DNA from: an uncultured Campylobacter sp. | Lineage (GTDB): Bacteria; Campylobacterota; Campylobacteria; Campylobacterales; Campylobacteraceae | Direction: 5' to 3' | NCBI RefSeq assembly: GCF_937997595.1 | Contig: NZ_CALKTS010000121.1 | Location: 1 to 6,465 of the forward strand | DNA: 6,465 bases | Part shown: one piece after another, positions 1 through 5,760 of the stretch | How the letters are laid out: every line of letters starts with the position of its first letter | Numbering within the stretch: position 1 is the stretch's first letter | Program-made: the position numbers and the translations under genes | Notes under the pieces: model-generated | Told to the model about the DNA's origin: nothing | What the model saw: the letters and a program-made list of their open reading frames with translations, nothing else | Databases searched by the model: none

Positions 1-170
1 TCAAGCTTGGCGGATCGCTCGCTCGCGCTTTCGTAAAAATACGCCCCCGCGCACAGCAGCACGATAAGCGCCGTGATGATGATTTTAGCCTTTTTGCTTA
101 AAATTTCGTCTCGCACGAAAAAGATCGCCGCGATAAATAAAAATGCGAAAATAAACACCAAAAATCTCAA
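1..170 (-). CDS. Small integral membrane protein, partial (C-terminus beyond left edge)
   Basis: This frame was read directly from the minus strand. It is open for 56 codons from a TTG start and leaves the window without a stop. The start is well defined: an AGGA Shine-Dalgarno sequence (180-177) lies 6 bases upstream, and an in-frame TAA sits two codons before the TTG. The peptide begins MRFLVFIFAFLFIAAIFFV, a hydrophobic helix at about residues 2-19. A short charged stretch (RDEILSKKAK, 20-29) follows, then a second hydrophobic helix at about 30-46 (IIITALIVLLCAGAYFY) and the start of a polar region. Two closely spaced helices joined by a short, charged loop suggest a hairpin membrane anchor. 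The gene lies 61 bp after murC on the same strand and is probably cotranscribed with it. In C. jejuni, as I recall, murC is also followed by a small putative integral membrane protein gene, so this is likely its counterpart. The function is unknown. Confidence 0.75.
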   Translation of the reverse strand, partial: MRFLVFIFAFLFIAAIFFVRDEILSKKAKIIITALIVLLCAGAYFYESASERSAKL

Positions 171-231
171 ATTTTATCCTTGCCCGCCCGCTACGGAGTT
201 TGGCTCGTAAATTCGGCGAGAGTTTTCAAGC

Positions 232-1539
232 TTAAAATTCTCCGCGTAGCTGATAGGTAATGTCGCCTGCACCGAAGCCAATCACGAGGCCGTCGTTTAT
301 GATGTGGCGGACGCCGAAAATATCGCTAAATTCTATCTTCTCGCCGTTTCTAAAGACGCGCTCGGTAAATAGCGCGCCCAGTCCCTTGAATTCCTCTTTC
401 AGATCGATGCCGTTGCTCGGCTCGCCCGCGGCGTAAACGGGCAGCACCACTAGCTCCAAAGCGCCTGCGAAGCACTCCTTAAAAGCGTTTAAATTCGCCT
501 TAAGCCTGCTGAAGCGGTGCGGCTGAAAGATCACTGTAATCTTGCTAAGCCCTAGCAGGCTAGCGTATTCGCGCGCGCTTTGCAGCGTCGCTCTGATCTC
601 GGTAGGGTGGTGGCCGTAGTCGTCGATGAGCACGAAGTTCGGGGTGGCGCACAGGATGTCGAAGCGCTTTTTGATCCCTTTGTAATTTAGTAAATTTTTA
701 CGGATCTGCTCTAGCCCCGTCTCGCACGCCGCGGCAAGGATCGCTAGCGACGCATCTATGGCGATGTGCCTTCCTAGCCCGTAAACCTCGAAGCGTCCGA
801 GCTCTTTAAGATTAAAACTCATAAACGGCTGATGATCGCGCAGTAGCACCTTTAGATCCGTTATATCGCGCGAAGGAAAGAGCTTGATACAGCCGAGCTT
901 GATGGAGCTTAAAAACTCATCCTCGGCGTTTATCACGCGGATCTTGGCGCGCTCCAAAAAACCGCGATACGCCGCGTGAAATTTATCCAAATCGTTGTCG
1001 TAATGATCCATATGCTCGGGCTCGGCGTTGGTCACGACCGCGACGTAGGGGTTGGAATTTAAAAAGCTCGAATCACTCTCGTCGGCTTCAAAGATGATGT
1101 TTTCGCTATTTTCATATTTCATATTCGAGCCGAACTGCTTGGAAATCGCGCCGATGATGACCGAGCCGTCTATCAGTGCCGAGGTTATCGCGCTCGTGGT
1201 GCTTTTGCCGTGCGCGCCGGCGACTGCGAAGACGCGCTTGTCTTTTAGCACGAAGGGCAGGGCCTCCTTGCGCGAGAGGCAGACGATACCCTTTTTGCGC
1301 GCGGCTTGCAGCTCGACGTTGTCCTCTTTGATCGCGGCGGAGTAGATGACGATCTCCTGATCCTTTATCGCCGAAGCGTCGTGCGGCGTGATGATCTCCA
1401 TGCCGTCCGCTCTTAGCTTGTAGGTCGTCTCGCTCTCTTTGATATCCGAGCCTGAGATGATAAAATTTTTCTCGTGTAAAAATCTCGCTAATGCCGATAT
1501 TCCTATGCCGCCGATGCCGATAAAATGAACCTTTTTCAC
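232..1539 (-). CDS. murC: UDP-N-acetylmuramate--L-alanine ligase MurC
   Basis: MurC is the cytoplasmic, ATP-dependent ligase that adds L-alanine to UDP-MurNAc, the first peptide-forming step of peptidoglycan precursor synthesis. At 435 aa it is full length for the epsilonproteobacterial form. An N-terminal Rossmann-like UDP-binding domain opens with GIGGIGISALARF (8-20). The ATP P-loop of the central Mur-ligase domain is GAHGKST (108-114). EADESD (151-156) and TNAEPEHMDHY (170-180) are the metal- and ATP-site motifs. DDYGHHPTEI (306-315) and FQPHRFSR (328-335) mark the C-terminal domain, and GAGDI lies at 423-427. The P-loop reads AHGKS where many MurC proteins have THGKT, a conservative change that keeps the lysine. 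The start is GTG, with AAGGA (1549-1545) 5 bases upstream, and the stop is TAA. A 496-bp non-coding stretch separates it from recR upstream, so it probably has its own promoter. All key motifs are intact. Confidence 0.97.
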   Translation of the reverse strand: MKKVHFIGIGGIGISALARFLHEKNFIISGSDIKESETTYKLRADGMEIITPHDASAIKDQEIVIYSAAIKEDNVELQAARKKGIVCLSRKEALPFVLKDKRVFAVAGAHGKSTTSAITSALIDGSVIIGAISKQFGSNMKYENSENIIFEADESDSSFLNSNPYVAVVTNAEPEHMDHYDNDLDKFHAAYRGFLERAKIRVINAEDEFLSSIKLGCIKLFPSRDITDLKVLLRDHQPFMSFNLKELGRFEVYGLGRHIAIDASLAILAAACETGLEQIRKNLLNYKGIKKRFDILCATPNFVLIDDYGHHPTEIRATLQSAREYASLLGLSKITVIFQPHRFSRLKANLNAFKECFAGALELVVLPVYAAGEPSNGIDLKEEFKGLGALFTERVFRNGEKIEFSDIFGVRHIINDGLVIGFGAGDITYQLRGEF

Positions 1540-1556
1540 CTTTGTCCTTAAATAAT

Positions 1557-1562
1557 ATAATA
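1557..1562 (-). promoter_or_regulatory. Weak candidate -10 box for murC
   Basis: On the minus strand TATTAT lies just upstream of the murC ribosome binding site, in a very AT-rich run (1550-1570). Transcription from it would start near 1550, leaving a very short leader next to AAGGA (1549-1545), so the fit is poor. No -35 box is evident, though campylobacters often lack one. The true promoter may lie further upstream in the AAATTT-rich stretch. Confidence 0.2.
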
Positions 1563-1571
1563 GATAATTAC

Positions 1572-1617
1572 GTTTAAATTTTTAAATCCCGCGTGGGCGA
1601 AATTTAAAAATTTAAAC
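1572..1617. repeat. Perfect 16-bp AT-rich inverted repeat upstream of murC
   Basis: GTTTAAATTTTTAAAT (1572-1587) is the exact reverse complement of ATTTAAAAATTTAAAC (1602-1617). Between the arms, CCC (1588-1590) can pair with GGG (1595-1597) around a GCGT loop. This leaves a 4-base bulge (CGAA) on one side and makes a long hairpin. It lies 33-78 bp upstream of the murC start and about 420 bp beyond the recR stop, too far to be recR's own terminator. It could be a weak transcription barrier, a protein-binding site, or a by-product of the AAATTT-rich background. Confidence 0.6.
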
Positions 1618-1693
1618 CATTTCGCGCCTTGAAATTCGCCTCTAAATTTTACGAGCTCGCAGCGTCGTGCGGCCTCGGTGTTTCTAAGATCCG

Positions 1694-1943
1694 CTTTTAA
1701 AATTTAGCGCCCGAAATTTGCTGTTTAAATTTCGCCTTTTAAAATTTGAGCGCTCGAAATTCCGCACTCAAATCCGCTTCGAAACCGAGCGCTTAAAATT
1801 TACGGCTCAAACCGGCCCTTAAGCTTCGCCGCGAGCAGGGTTGCCGCGGCGCCTGCCGCATCGTATCGCGCACCGAAGCCGCGTAAATTTCGGTAAATTT
1901 CATCGCACGTCCACTATTTAAATTTAACGCCTGAAATTTTTCG
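1694..1943 (+). repeat. Degenerate repeat family, consensus near AAATTTArCGCCyGAAATTT
   Basis: Three related segments share an AAATTT-(G)A-(G/A)CGC-(C/T)-(C/T)GAAATT core. The first is at about 1694-1720 (CTTTTAAAATTTAGCGCCCG then AAATTTG). The second is at 1736-1763 (CTTTTAAAATTTGAGCGCTC then GAAATTCC). The third is at 1919-1943 (AAATTTAACGCCTGAAATTT then TTCGC). The first two are offset by 42 bp and look like an imperfect tandem duplication; the third lies about 180 bp further on. Substitutions and a one-base indel separate them. No gene overlaps the repeats. Confidence 0.5.
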
Positions 1944-1984
1944 CCGCTTGGCTCCGTGCGAAACATATTCGCCGCTTTGCGCTT

Positions 1985-2005
1985 TAAATTTAGCTTATAA
2001 ATTTA
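1985..2005. repeat. AT-rich hairpin downstream of recR
   Basis: TAAATTTA at 1985-1992 recurs at 1998-2005 around the 5-base loop GCTTA. The word is its own reverse complement, so the pair works both as a direct and as an inverted repeat. It lies about 30 bp past the recR stop and 10 bp beyond the stronger hairpin at 2015-2041. It has no GC-rich stem or T-tract. Confidence 0.35.
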
Positions 2006-2014
2006 CCCGCATAA

Positions 2015-2041
2015 ATTTAAAATTTCGTCGAAATTTTAAAT
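2015..2041 (-). terminator. Candidate hairpin terminator overlapping the recR stop
   Basis: A perfect 12-bp stem (ATTTAAAATTTC at 2015-2026 with GAAATTTTAAAT at 2030-2041) closes on a 3-base loop, GTC. The stem overlaps the recR TAA stop (2036-2038) and marks the end of the racR-racS-recR operon. It is nearly all A/T and no clean U-tract follows on the minus strand. It is therefore at best a weak intrinsic terminator, or an mRNA 3'-end stabilising structure. No better terminator is seen after recR. Confidence 0.35.
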
Positions 2042-2605
2042 ATCAGTGCGCCCGTTGATCGCCTTTATCAGCGAGAGCATATCGACGTTATCTAGGCTCA
2101 CGCCCGTAGGCACGCCTTGGGCAAGCTTAGTAAATTTCAAACCCAGACCCGCGAGCTTATCTTCGACGTAGAGCATGATCCCGTCGGAGTTGATGCCCGG
2201 CGTCAGCGCAAATATCAGCTCGCGCGCGCCGTTTCGGCTCACCATCTCGCGCAGCGCCGCGATTTTATCTTCGTCAGCGGCGTCTAGCACGAAGTAGCGA
2301 CCGTTGTAAATTTTATTGCTCTCTAAAATAAAGATATCTTTTGGGTTTTCGACGATGCAAATTTTATCGCTTTCGCGCTCCTCGTCGGCGCAGTATTCGC
2401 AGATCTCGCCCTCGCATACCGCTCCGCAGATGCGGCATCTATGCAGTCCGCGCACCGCCTCTTCGATATTGTGTGCTAAATTTAGCCCCAAAAAGGAGTT
2501 TTGCACGCTTACGTAGTAGGCAAAGCGCAGGGCGGATTTTTTGCCCACGCCCGGAAGCTTTTCAAAGCTCGCGACGAGCTCTTCGAACCTGTCTGTGCCA
2601 CTCAT
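2036..2605 (-). CDS. recR: Recombination mediator protein RecR
   Basis: RecR acts in the RecF(O)R pathway, helping load RecA on gapped DNA during recombinational repair. The 189-aa protein shows the expected order of parts. A helix-hairpin-helix motif lies at LPGVGKKSALRFA (17-29). A zinc finger is formed by C57, C60, C69 and C72 (CRIC...CEYC). A Toprim domain begins at about residue 81 (KICIVENPKD, with the conserved acid E86). The C-terminal signature is LAQGVPTGVSLDNVDMLSLI (161-180), followed by KAINGR (181-186). The segment YFVLDAADEDKIAAL (104-118) replaces the usual bacterial YHVL...SPLxGIGP loop; as I recall, C. jejuni RecR is similar. The ATG start overlaps the racS stop as ATGA (2602-2605), so recR is translationally coupled to the kinase gene and is the last gene of the operon. 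Confidence 0.95.
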   Translation of the reverse strand: MSGTDRFEELVASFEKLPGVGKKSALRFAYYVSVQNSFLGLNLAHNIEEAVRGLHRCRICGAVCEGEICEYCADEERESDKICIVENPKDIFILESNKIYNGRYFVLDAADEDKIAALREMVSRNGARELIFALTPGINSDGIMLYVEDKLAGLGLKFTKLAQGVPTGVSLDNVDMLSLIKAINGRTDI

Positions 2606-3843
2606 ATGGCGCCCTTCGGCGAAAAGACGATCGAGAAGTAGTGAGTGCCGTCGCTGTAGTTGTACTCGAAGCGGAATTTATGCAGCTCGCAAATTTTATC
2701 GATGATATAGAGTCCGAGCCCCATACCGGTGGCTTTCTCGTCTTTATTTCTGATAAAGGCTTGCTTGTAATGCTCGAATGATTTTGCAAGCGCCGCTCCG
2801 CGATTGGCGACGCTTACTTTGTTTTCGTCGCAGATGATGCGGACTTTTTTATCGCTGGAGTATTTTAGGGCATTGTCGATTAAATTTTTAATCGCCAGCG
2901 CAAATAGCCCGAAATCCACGTTTATCACCGCGTCGCACTCGATATCCGTGCTGATGAGCTCATCCCAATTATCGAGCATAGACATATCTTTTACTTGCTC
3001 TAAAATGAGGCTGAAATGATAATCCTGATAATTTAACGAGTAGCTTTTTGAGAGCAGCTGTTCGATCTTAGCAAACTCGTTGATTAAAATTTCAAGCCGC
3101 TCGAAGACATTGACGAGCCGCTCTTTTTGCGTTTCGTCATCGAGCATTTCGGTGATGAGCCTGCCCTTGCCGATCGGGGTTTTAAGCTCATGCATGATGG
3201 TGCGTAAAAACAGCTGGCGCGAGCGGATCAGCTCTTGAATTTTGGCGATCGCGTTGTTAAATTCCTGCGCGACCTGCCCGATCTCGTCCTCGCTGTGAGT
3301 AGCGGCTAAATTTACGTCCAGATTGCCCTGAGCGAATTTTTTGATATTTTTGCTTAGTTTTTTTAGCGGCGTGAAGCTTCGCACTATTGATAGATAAAGT
3401 GAGATCAAAACCGCCATCGTAAGCAAAAACCCGACCCAAAGCGGATCGTTTAAATTCTTCGTGCCAAGGCTTTCGAAAACCACGACGAAAGAGTTGTTTT
3501 TTATATTTAAAAACAGCGAATTATTATACTCGACCGAGCTAAACTCGCCAATAGAGGTGTCTTGAACGAAAAAAATTTTACCACTCGTGATGATGTTTTG
3601 GATGATATTTTTGTCTTTTACAAGCTCCAAGCCGTAGCTGGAGAAGTAGCGCTCAATATCGCTGGGAGGGGCATTACGCTTGTATAGCTCAAGTAGATTA
3701 TTGACCGCGTTTATTTGATTAGCCTGCATGCTACCTAGAGCTCTATTCATCTGCATCCGTGCGAACGTGATGAAAAGCACGCAGACTAAGATGATCGCGA
3801 TTACAAAAAAAACCGAAATTTTAGTGATTAAGGAGTGCTTCAT
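2602..3843 (-). CDS. racS: Sensor histidine kinase RacS
   Basis: This is a membrane histidine kinase of 413 aa, the partner of the regulator encoded just upstream. It has a first membrane helix (about 9-29), a periplasmic sensor region of about 105 residues (30-135) and a second helix (about 136-154). A HAMP linker (about 155-205) follows. The dimerisation and phosphoacceptor motif is MHELKTPIGKG with His218. The catalytic domain has an N box, NLIDNALKYS (320-329), and a G2 box, GMGLGLYI (373-380). The G1 region reads VANRGAAL (345-352), without the usual D-x-G-x-G, which may be a trait of this kinase family. The ATG overlaps the racR stop by 4 bp (ATGA, 3840-3843), and its own stop overlaps the recR start in the same way. 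The name rests on synteny (dnaJ, racR, racS, recR) and family resemblance. In C. jejuni RacRS has been linked to growth temperature, colonisation and metabolic gene control; the signal here is not known. Confidence 0.9.
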   Translation of the reverse strand: MKHSLITKISVFFVIAIILVCVLFITFARMQMNRALGSMQANQINAVNNLLELYKRNAPPSDIERYFSSYGLELVKDKNIIQNIITSGKIFFVQDTSIGEFSSVEYNNSLFLNIKNNSFVVVFESLGTKNLNDPLWVGFLLTMAVLISLYLSIVRSFTPLKKLSKNIKKFAQGNLDVNLAATHSEDEIGQVAQEFNNAIAKIQELIRSRQLFLRTIMHELKTPIGKGRLITEMLDDETQKERLVNVFERLEILINEFAKIEQLLSKSYSLNYQDYHFSLILEQVKDMSMLDNWDELISTDIECDAVINVDFGLFALAIKNLIDNALKYSSDKKVRIICDENKVSVANRGAALAKSFEHYKQAFIRNKDEKATGMGLGLYIIDKICELHKFRFEYNYSDGTHYFSIVFSPKGAI

Positions 3844-4511
3844 CCGATGAGCTTGTAACCGATACCACGAACCGAAAAGATATGTTTAGGCGCTTTGGAA
3901 CTGTCGCCGATCTTGGTGCGTAGGCGTCCGATGATGACGTCTAAGCTCTTTGAGTCCTTATCTTTTAGGCTCTTGCAATGGTATACGAGCTGCTCGCGAG
4001 ATACCGAAAAGCTATGCTGTTTTATTAGGTATTCTAAAATTTCATACTCCGCAGGCGTTAGCACGAGCGACTCTTCGCCGAAGTAAATTTCATGGCGCTT
4101 GTCGTCGATACGAAATACGCTATCCGTGGCGGTTTCTTCCTTTTCGCTGGCTTTTTTGTAGCGGCGAATTAAACTCATGATGCGCGCGTGCATCTCTTTT
4201 GGATCATAAGGCTTCGGCAGGTAATCGTCCGCGCCGATCTGAAGGCCTACGACGCGATCGCTCACGTCGCTTCTAGCCGAGCTGATGATGATCGGAATGT
4301 CGTATTTCTCGCGGATCTCTTTGCAGACTTCAAGTCCGTCCATTCCAGGAAGCGTAAGATCCAAAATCAGTAGATCGTAGTTTTTGATCCCCGCGCTAAT
4401 GCCCAGATACGGGTCTTCGAAGTTTGTAACTTGGATGTTAAATTTAGCCAGATATTCGGTTAGAAGCTGTGCAAACTCGCTGTCGTCTTCTATCATCAAT
4501 ACATTTATCAT
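3840..4511 (-). CDS. racR: OmpR-family response regulator RacR
   Basis: This is a 223-aa cytoplasmic transcription regulator. The receiver domain (about 1-115) has the acidic pocket E8-D9-D10, the phosphoacceptor D51 (LILDLTLPGMDG), the switch serine region IIISSARSD (75-83) and the invariant K100 (LPKPYDP). A charged linker (about 117-130) leads to a C-terminal winged-helix DNA-binding domain (about 131-223) with LTPAEYEILEYL (151-162), the recognition-helix region SLDVIIGRLRTKIG (189-202) and the wing SVRGIGYKL (213-221). All phosphorylation residues are present. The ATG start is preceded by AAGGA 6 bases upstream. It is the first gene of the racR-racS-recR operon and divergent from dnaJ. 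A perfect palindrome in its promoter region could be an autoregulatory site. Confidence 0.93.
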   Translation of the reverse strand: MINVLMIEDDSEFAQLLTEYLAKFNIQVTNFEDPYLGISAGIKNYDLLILDLTLPGMDGLEVCKEIREKYDIPIIISSARSDVSDRVVGLQIGADDYLPKPYDPKEMHARIMSLIRRYKKASEKEETATDSVFRIDDKRHEIYFGEESLVLTPAEYEILEYLIKQHSFSVSREQLVYHCKSLKDKDSKSLDVIIGRLRTKIGDSSKAPKHIFSVRGIGYKLIG

Positions 4512-4552
4512 TTTTTATCCTTTGCATCGTTGATTTGAAATTTAAATATTGC

Positions 4553-4558
4553 ATTATA
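4553..4558 (-). promoter_or_regulatory. Candidate -10 box of the racR-racS-recR operon
   Basis: On the minus strand TATAAT, a perfect consensus -10 hexamer preceded by TG and an AT-rich run, lies 42 bp upstream of the racR ATG. Transcription would start near 4546 and give a leader of roughly 35 nt that includes the AAGGA ribosome binding site. No convincing -35 hexamer is seen, as is common for campylobacter sigma-70 promoters. The palindrome at 4568-4582 occupies the place where a -35 element would be. Confidence 0.55.
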
Positions 4559-4567
4559 CATAAAAAT

Positions 4568-4582
4568 AGTTAAGTCTTAACT
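4568..4582. promoter_or_regulatory. Perfect palindrome between racR and dnaJ, possible operator
   Basis: AGTTAAG-T-CTTAACT is a perfect 7+1+7 inverted repeat. It lies 9 bp upstream of the candidate racR -10 box on one side and about 20 bp upstream of the candidate dnaJ -10 box on the other, so a bound protein could affect both divergent promoters. RacR itself is the obvious candidate binder, but OmpR-type regulators usually prefer direct repeats, so this is inference. It does not match the HspR-type element (CTTGAGT-N7-ACTCAAG) found at some campylobacter heat-shock promoters. Confidence 0.4.
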
Positions 4583-4602
4583 TGCGTTTTATTAAATTTG
4601 GA

Positions 4603-4608
4603 TAAAAT
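4603..4608 (+). promoter_or_regulatory. Candidate -10 box of dnaJ
   Basis: TAAAAT (in TTTGGATAAAATTG) lies 31 bp upstream of the dnaJ GTG. It would give a start near 4615 and a leader of about 25 nt with AAGGAG (4628-4633) intact. TTGCGT at 4582-4587 could act as a poor -35 box at 15-bp spacing. The alternative TATAGT at 4620-4625 would start transcription inside the ribosome binding site and is less likely. Confidence 0.35.
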
Positions 4609-4639
4609 TGCCCCTTTTGTATAGTTTAAGGAGAATTTC

Positions 4640-5731
4640 GTGGAAGAAGATTATTATGAAATTTTAGGCGTGGTGCGCGATGCCGACGCCGAGACGATAA
4701 AAAAGGCGTTTCGAAAGCTCGCTTTGCAATTCCACCCCGACCGCAACCAGGGCGACAAGGAATCGGAGGAGAAATTTAAAAAGATCAACGAAGCGTATCA
4801 AATTTTAAGCGACGATCAAAAGCGCAGGATGTATGATCGCTACGGCAAAGAGGGCATCAGCGGCGCATATAGCGGCGCGAGCGGCGGAGGATTTGATTTC
4901 AGCTCGATTTTCGGCGATTTTTTCGAGCAGGCATTCGGCGGAGGCGGTCGCTCACGCCCTAGCGATCCATACGGCATAGATACCGAGCTAGCCGTAACGC
5001 TGGAATTTAAAGAGGCTTTAGAGGGCGTTCACAAGGAGATAAAATACAAGATCAAAAAGCCGTGCTCCACCTGCGACGCCACCGGCTCGAAGGATAAAAA
5101 GAAGCATACTTGCTCCGCTTGCGGCGGTACCGGGCGCGTCGCCGTCAGGCGCGGGTATATGAGCTTTATCCAAAGCTGCTCCGAATGCGGCGGCACGGGC
5201 GAGATCGTAAAAGACAGGTGTAAGGATTGCGGCGGCAAGGGCTTTACCGAGGAGGACGTGAGCCTTAAATTTGACATTCCTGCAGGCATAGACGACGGAC
5301 AGAGCGTGCGCCTAAGCGGCAAAGGCAACGTCTCCAAAACCGGCGAGATCGGGGATCTATACGTGATAGTGCGCGTGAAGGAAGACAGCCACTTCCTGCG
5401 CGACGGAGATGATCTGTATATCGAGGTGCCGGTGTTTTTCACGCAGGCGATCTTGGGCGAGAGCATCGAGGTGCCGACGCCGCGCGGCAAGGCGGAGCTG
5501 AAGCTTAAAGTAGGCACGAAGGACAAGCAGCGCTTCACGATCTACGGCGAGGGTGCGCCGAATATCCGCACCAAGAAAAACGGCGATCTGATCGTGCAGG
5601 TAAACGTTCAGACGCCTAAAAAATTGAACGAGAAGCAAGAGGCGCTTTTACGCGAGCTTCAAGAAAGCTTCGGCAGTAAGGGCGGAGACGACGAGGGGAT
5701 ACTCGATAAAATCAAGAATTTTTTCAAGTAA
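4640..5731 (+). CDS. dnaJ: Molecular chaperone DnaJ (Hsp40)
   Basis: DnaJ delivers unfolded proteins to DnaK and stimulates its ATPase in the cytoplasm. The 363-aa protein has the full class A layout. The J domain (about 4-70) carries HPD at 32-34. A Gly/Phe-rich linker runs from about 72 to 112. The zinc-binding domain has four CxxCxGxG-type repeats, starting at C142, C158, C180 and C194. Two C-terminal substrate-binding domains (about 205-330) precede a tail ending DKIKNFFK. The first zinc repeat is CSTCDATG, with alanine in place of the first glycine; the cysteines are kept. The complete zinc domain separates it from CbpA-type co-chaperones. The start is GTG with AAGGAG (4628-4633) 6 bases upstream, and the stop is TAA. 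It is divergent from racR and is not adjacent to dnaK or grpE in this window. Confidence 0.97.
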   Translation: MEEDYYEILGVVRDADAETIKKAFRKLALQFHPDRNQGDKESEEKFKKINEAYQILSDDQKRRMYDRYGKEGISGAYSGASGGGFDFSSIFGDFFEQAFGGGGRSRPSDPYGIDTELAVTLEFKEALEGVHKEIKYKIKKPCSTCDATGSKDKKKHTCSACGGTGRVAVRRGYMSFIQSCSECGGTGEIVKDRCKDCGGKGFTEEDVSLKFDIPAGIDDGQSVRLSGKGNVSKTGEIGDLYVIVRVKEDSHFLRDGDDLYIEVPVFFTQAILGESIEVPTPRGKAELKLKVGTKDKQRFTIYGEGAPNIRTKKNGDLIVQVNVQTPKKLNEKQEALLRELQESFGSKGGDDEGILDKIKNFFK

Positions 5732-5732
5732 A

Positions 5733-5760
5733 CTGCCTTGATCTGCCTTGATCTGCCTTG
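5733..5760 (+). repeat. 10-bp tandem repeat (CTGCCTTGAT, 2.8 copies)
   Basis: CTGCCTTGAT at 5733-5742 is repeated exactly at 5743-5752 and for 8 bases at 5753-5760. The array begins one base after the dnaJ stop codon. Related words (TTGCTTGATC, GTTTGATCGC) occur further downstream. Confidence 0.85.

Larger units (their letters stand above)
1540..2035. other. Gene-free intergenic stretch rich in AAATTT words
   Basis: These 496 bp between the murC start and the recR stop contain no convincing open frame on either strand and nothing that looks like tRNA, rRNA or a known RNA. I count 18 copies of the palindromic word AAATTT, at 1576, 1600, 1608, 1644, 1700, 1714, 1727, 1742, 1796, 1885, 1895, 1920, 1934, 1986, 1999, 2013, 2020 and 2031. 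GC-rich spacers separate them. By comparison I count about 3 in murC (1.3 kb) and about 4 in recR (0.57 kb). The stretch also holds degenerate repeats, several inverted repeats and presumably the murC promoter. A GC-rich 7-bp stem (CGCCGCG at 1827-1833 with CGCGGCG at 1845-1851) lacks a T-tract on either side, so it is not an obvious terminator. Confidence 0.8.

Noticed and set aside
1827..1851. GC-rich hairpin as an intrinsic terminator
   Set aside because: The 7-bp stem with an 11-base loop has no T-tract on either strand and lies about 190 bp from the recR stop.
1540..2035. CRISPR-like array in the repeat-rich gap
   Set aside because: The repeats are short, degenerate and irregularly spaced, with no constant repeat-spacer length and no cas genes nearby.
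2341..2781. 146-codon plus-strand frame across the recR-racS junction
   Set aside because: It is opposite two clearly real overlapping genes, is arginine-rich as expected of an antisense frame, and has no recognisable motif.
4600..4613. Possible sigma-54 promoter before dnaJ (TTTGG...TTGCC)
   Set aside because: The GG and GC elements are 8 bases apart instead of the required 10, so the motif does not fit.
5029..5538. 169-codon open frame antisense to dnaJ
   Set aside because: It lies wholly within the well-supported dnaJ gene, has a composition that follows the reverse of dnaJ codons, and shows no domain. It is a shadow frame.
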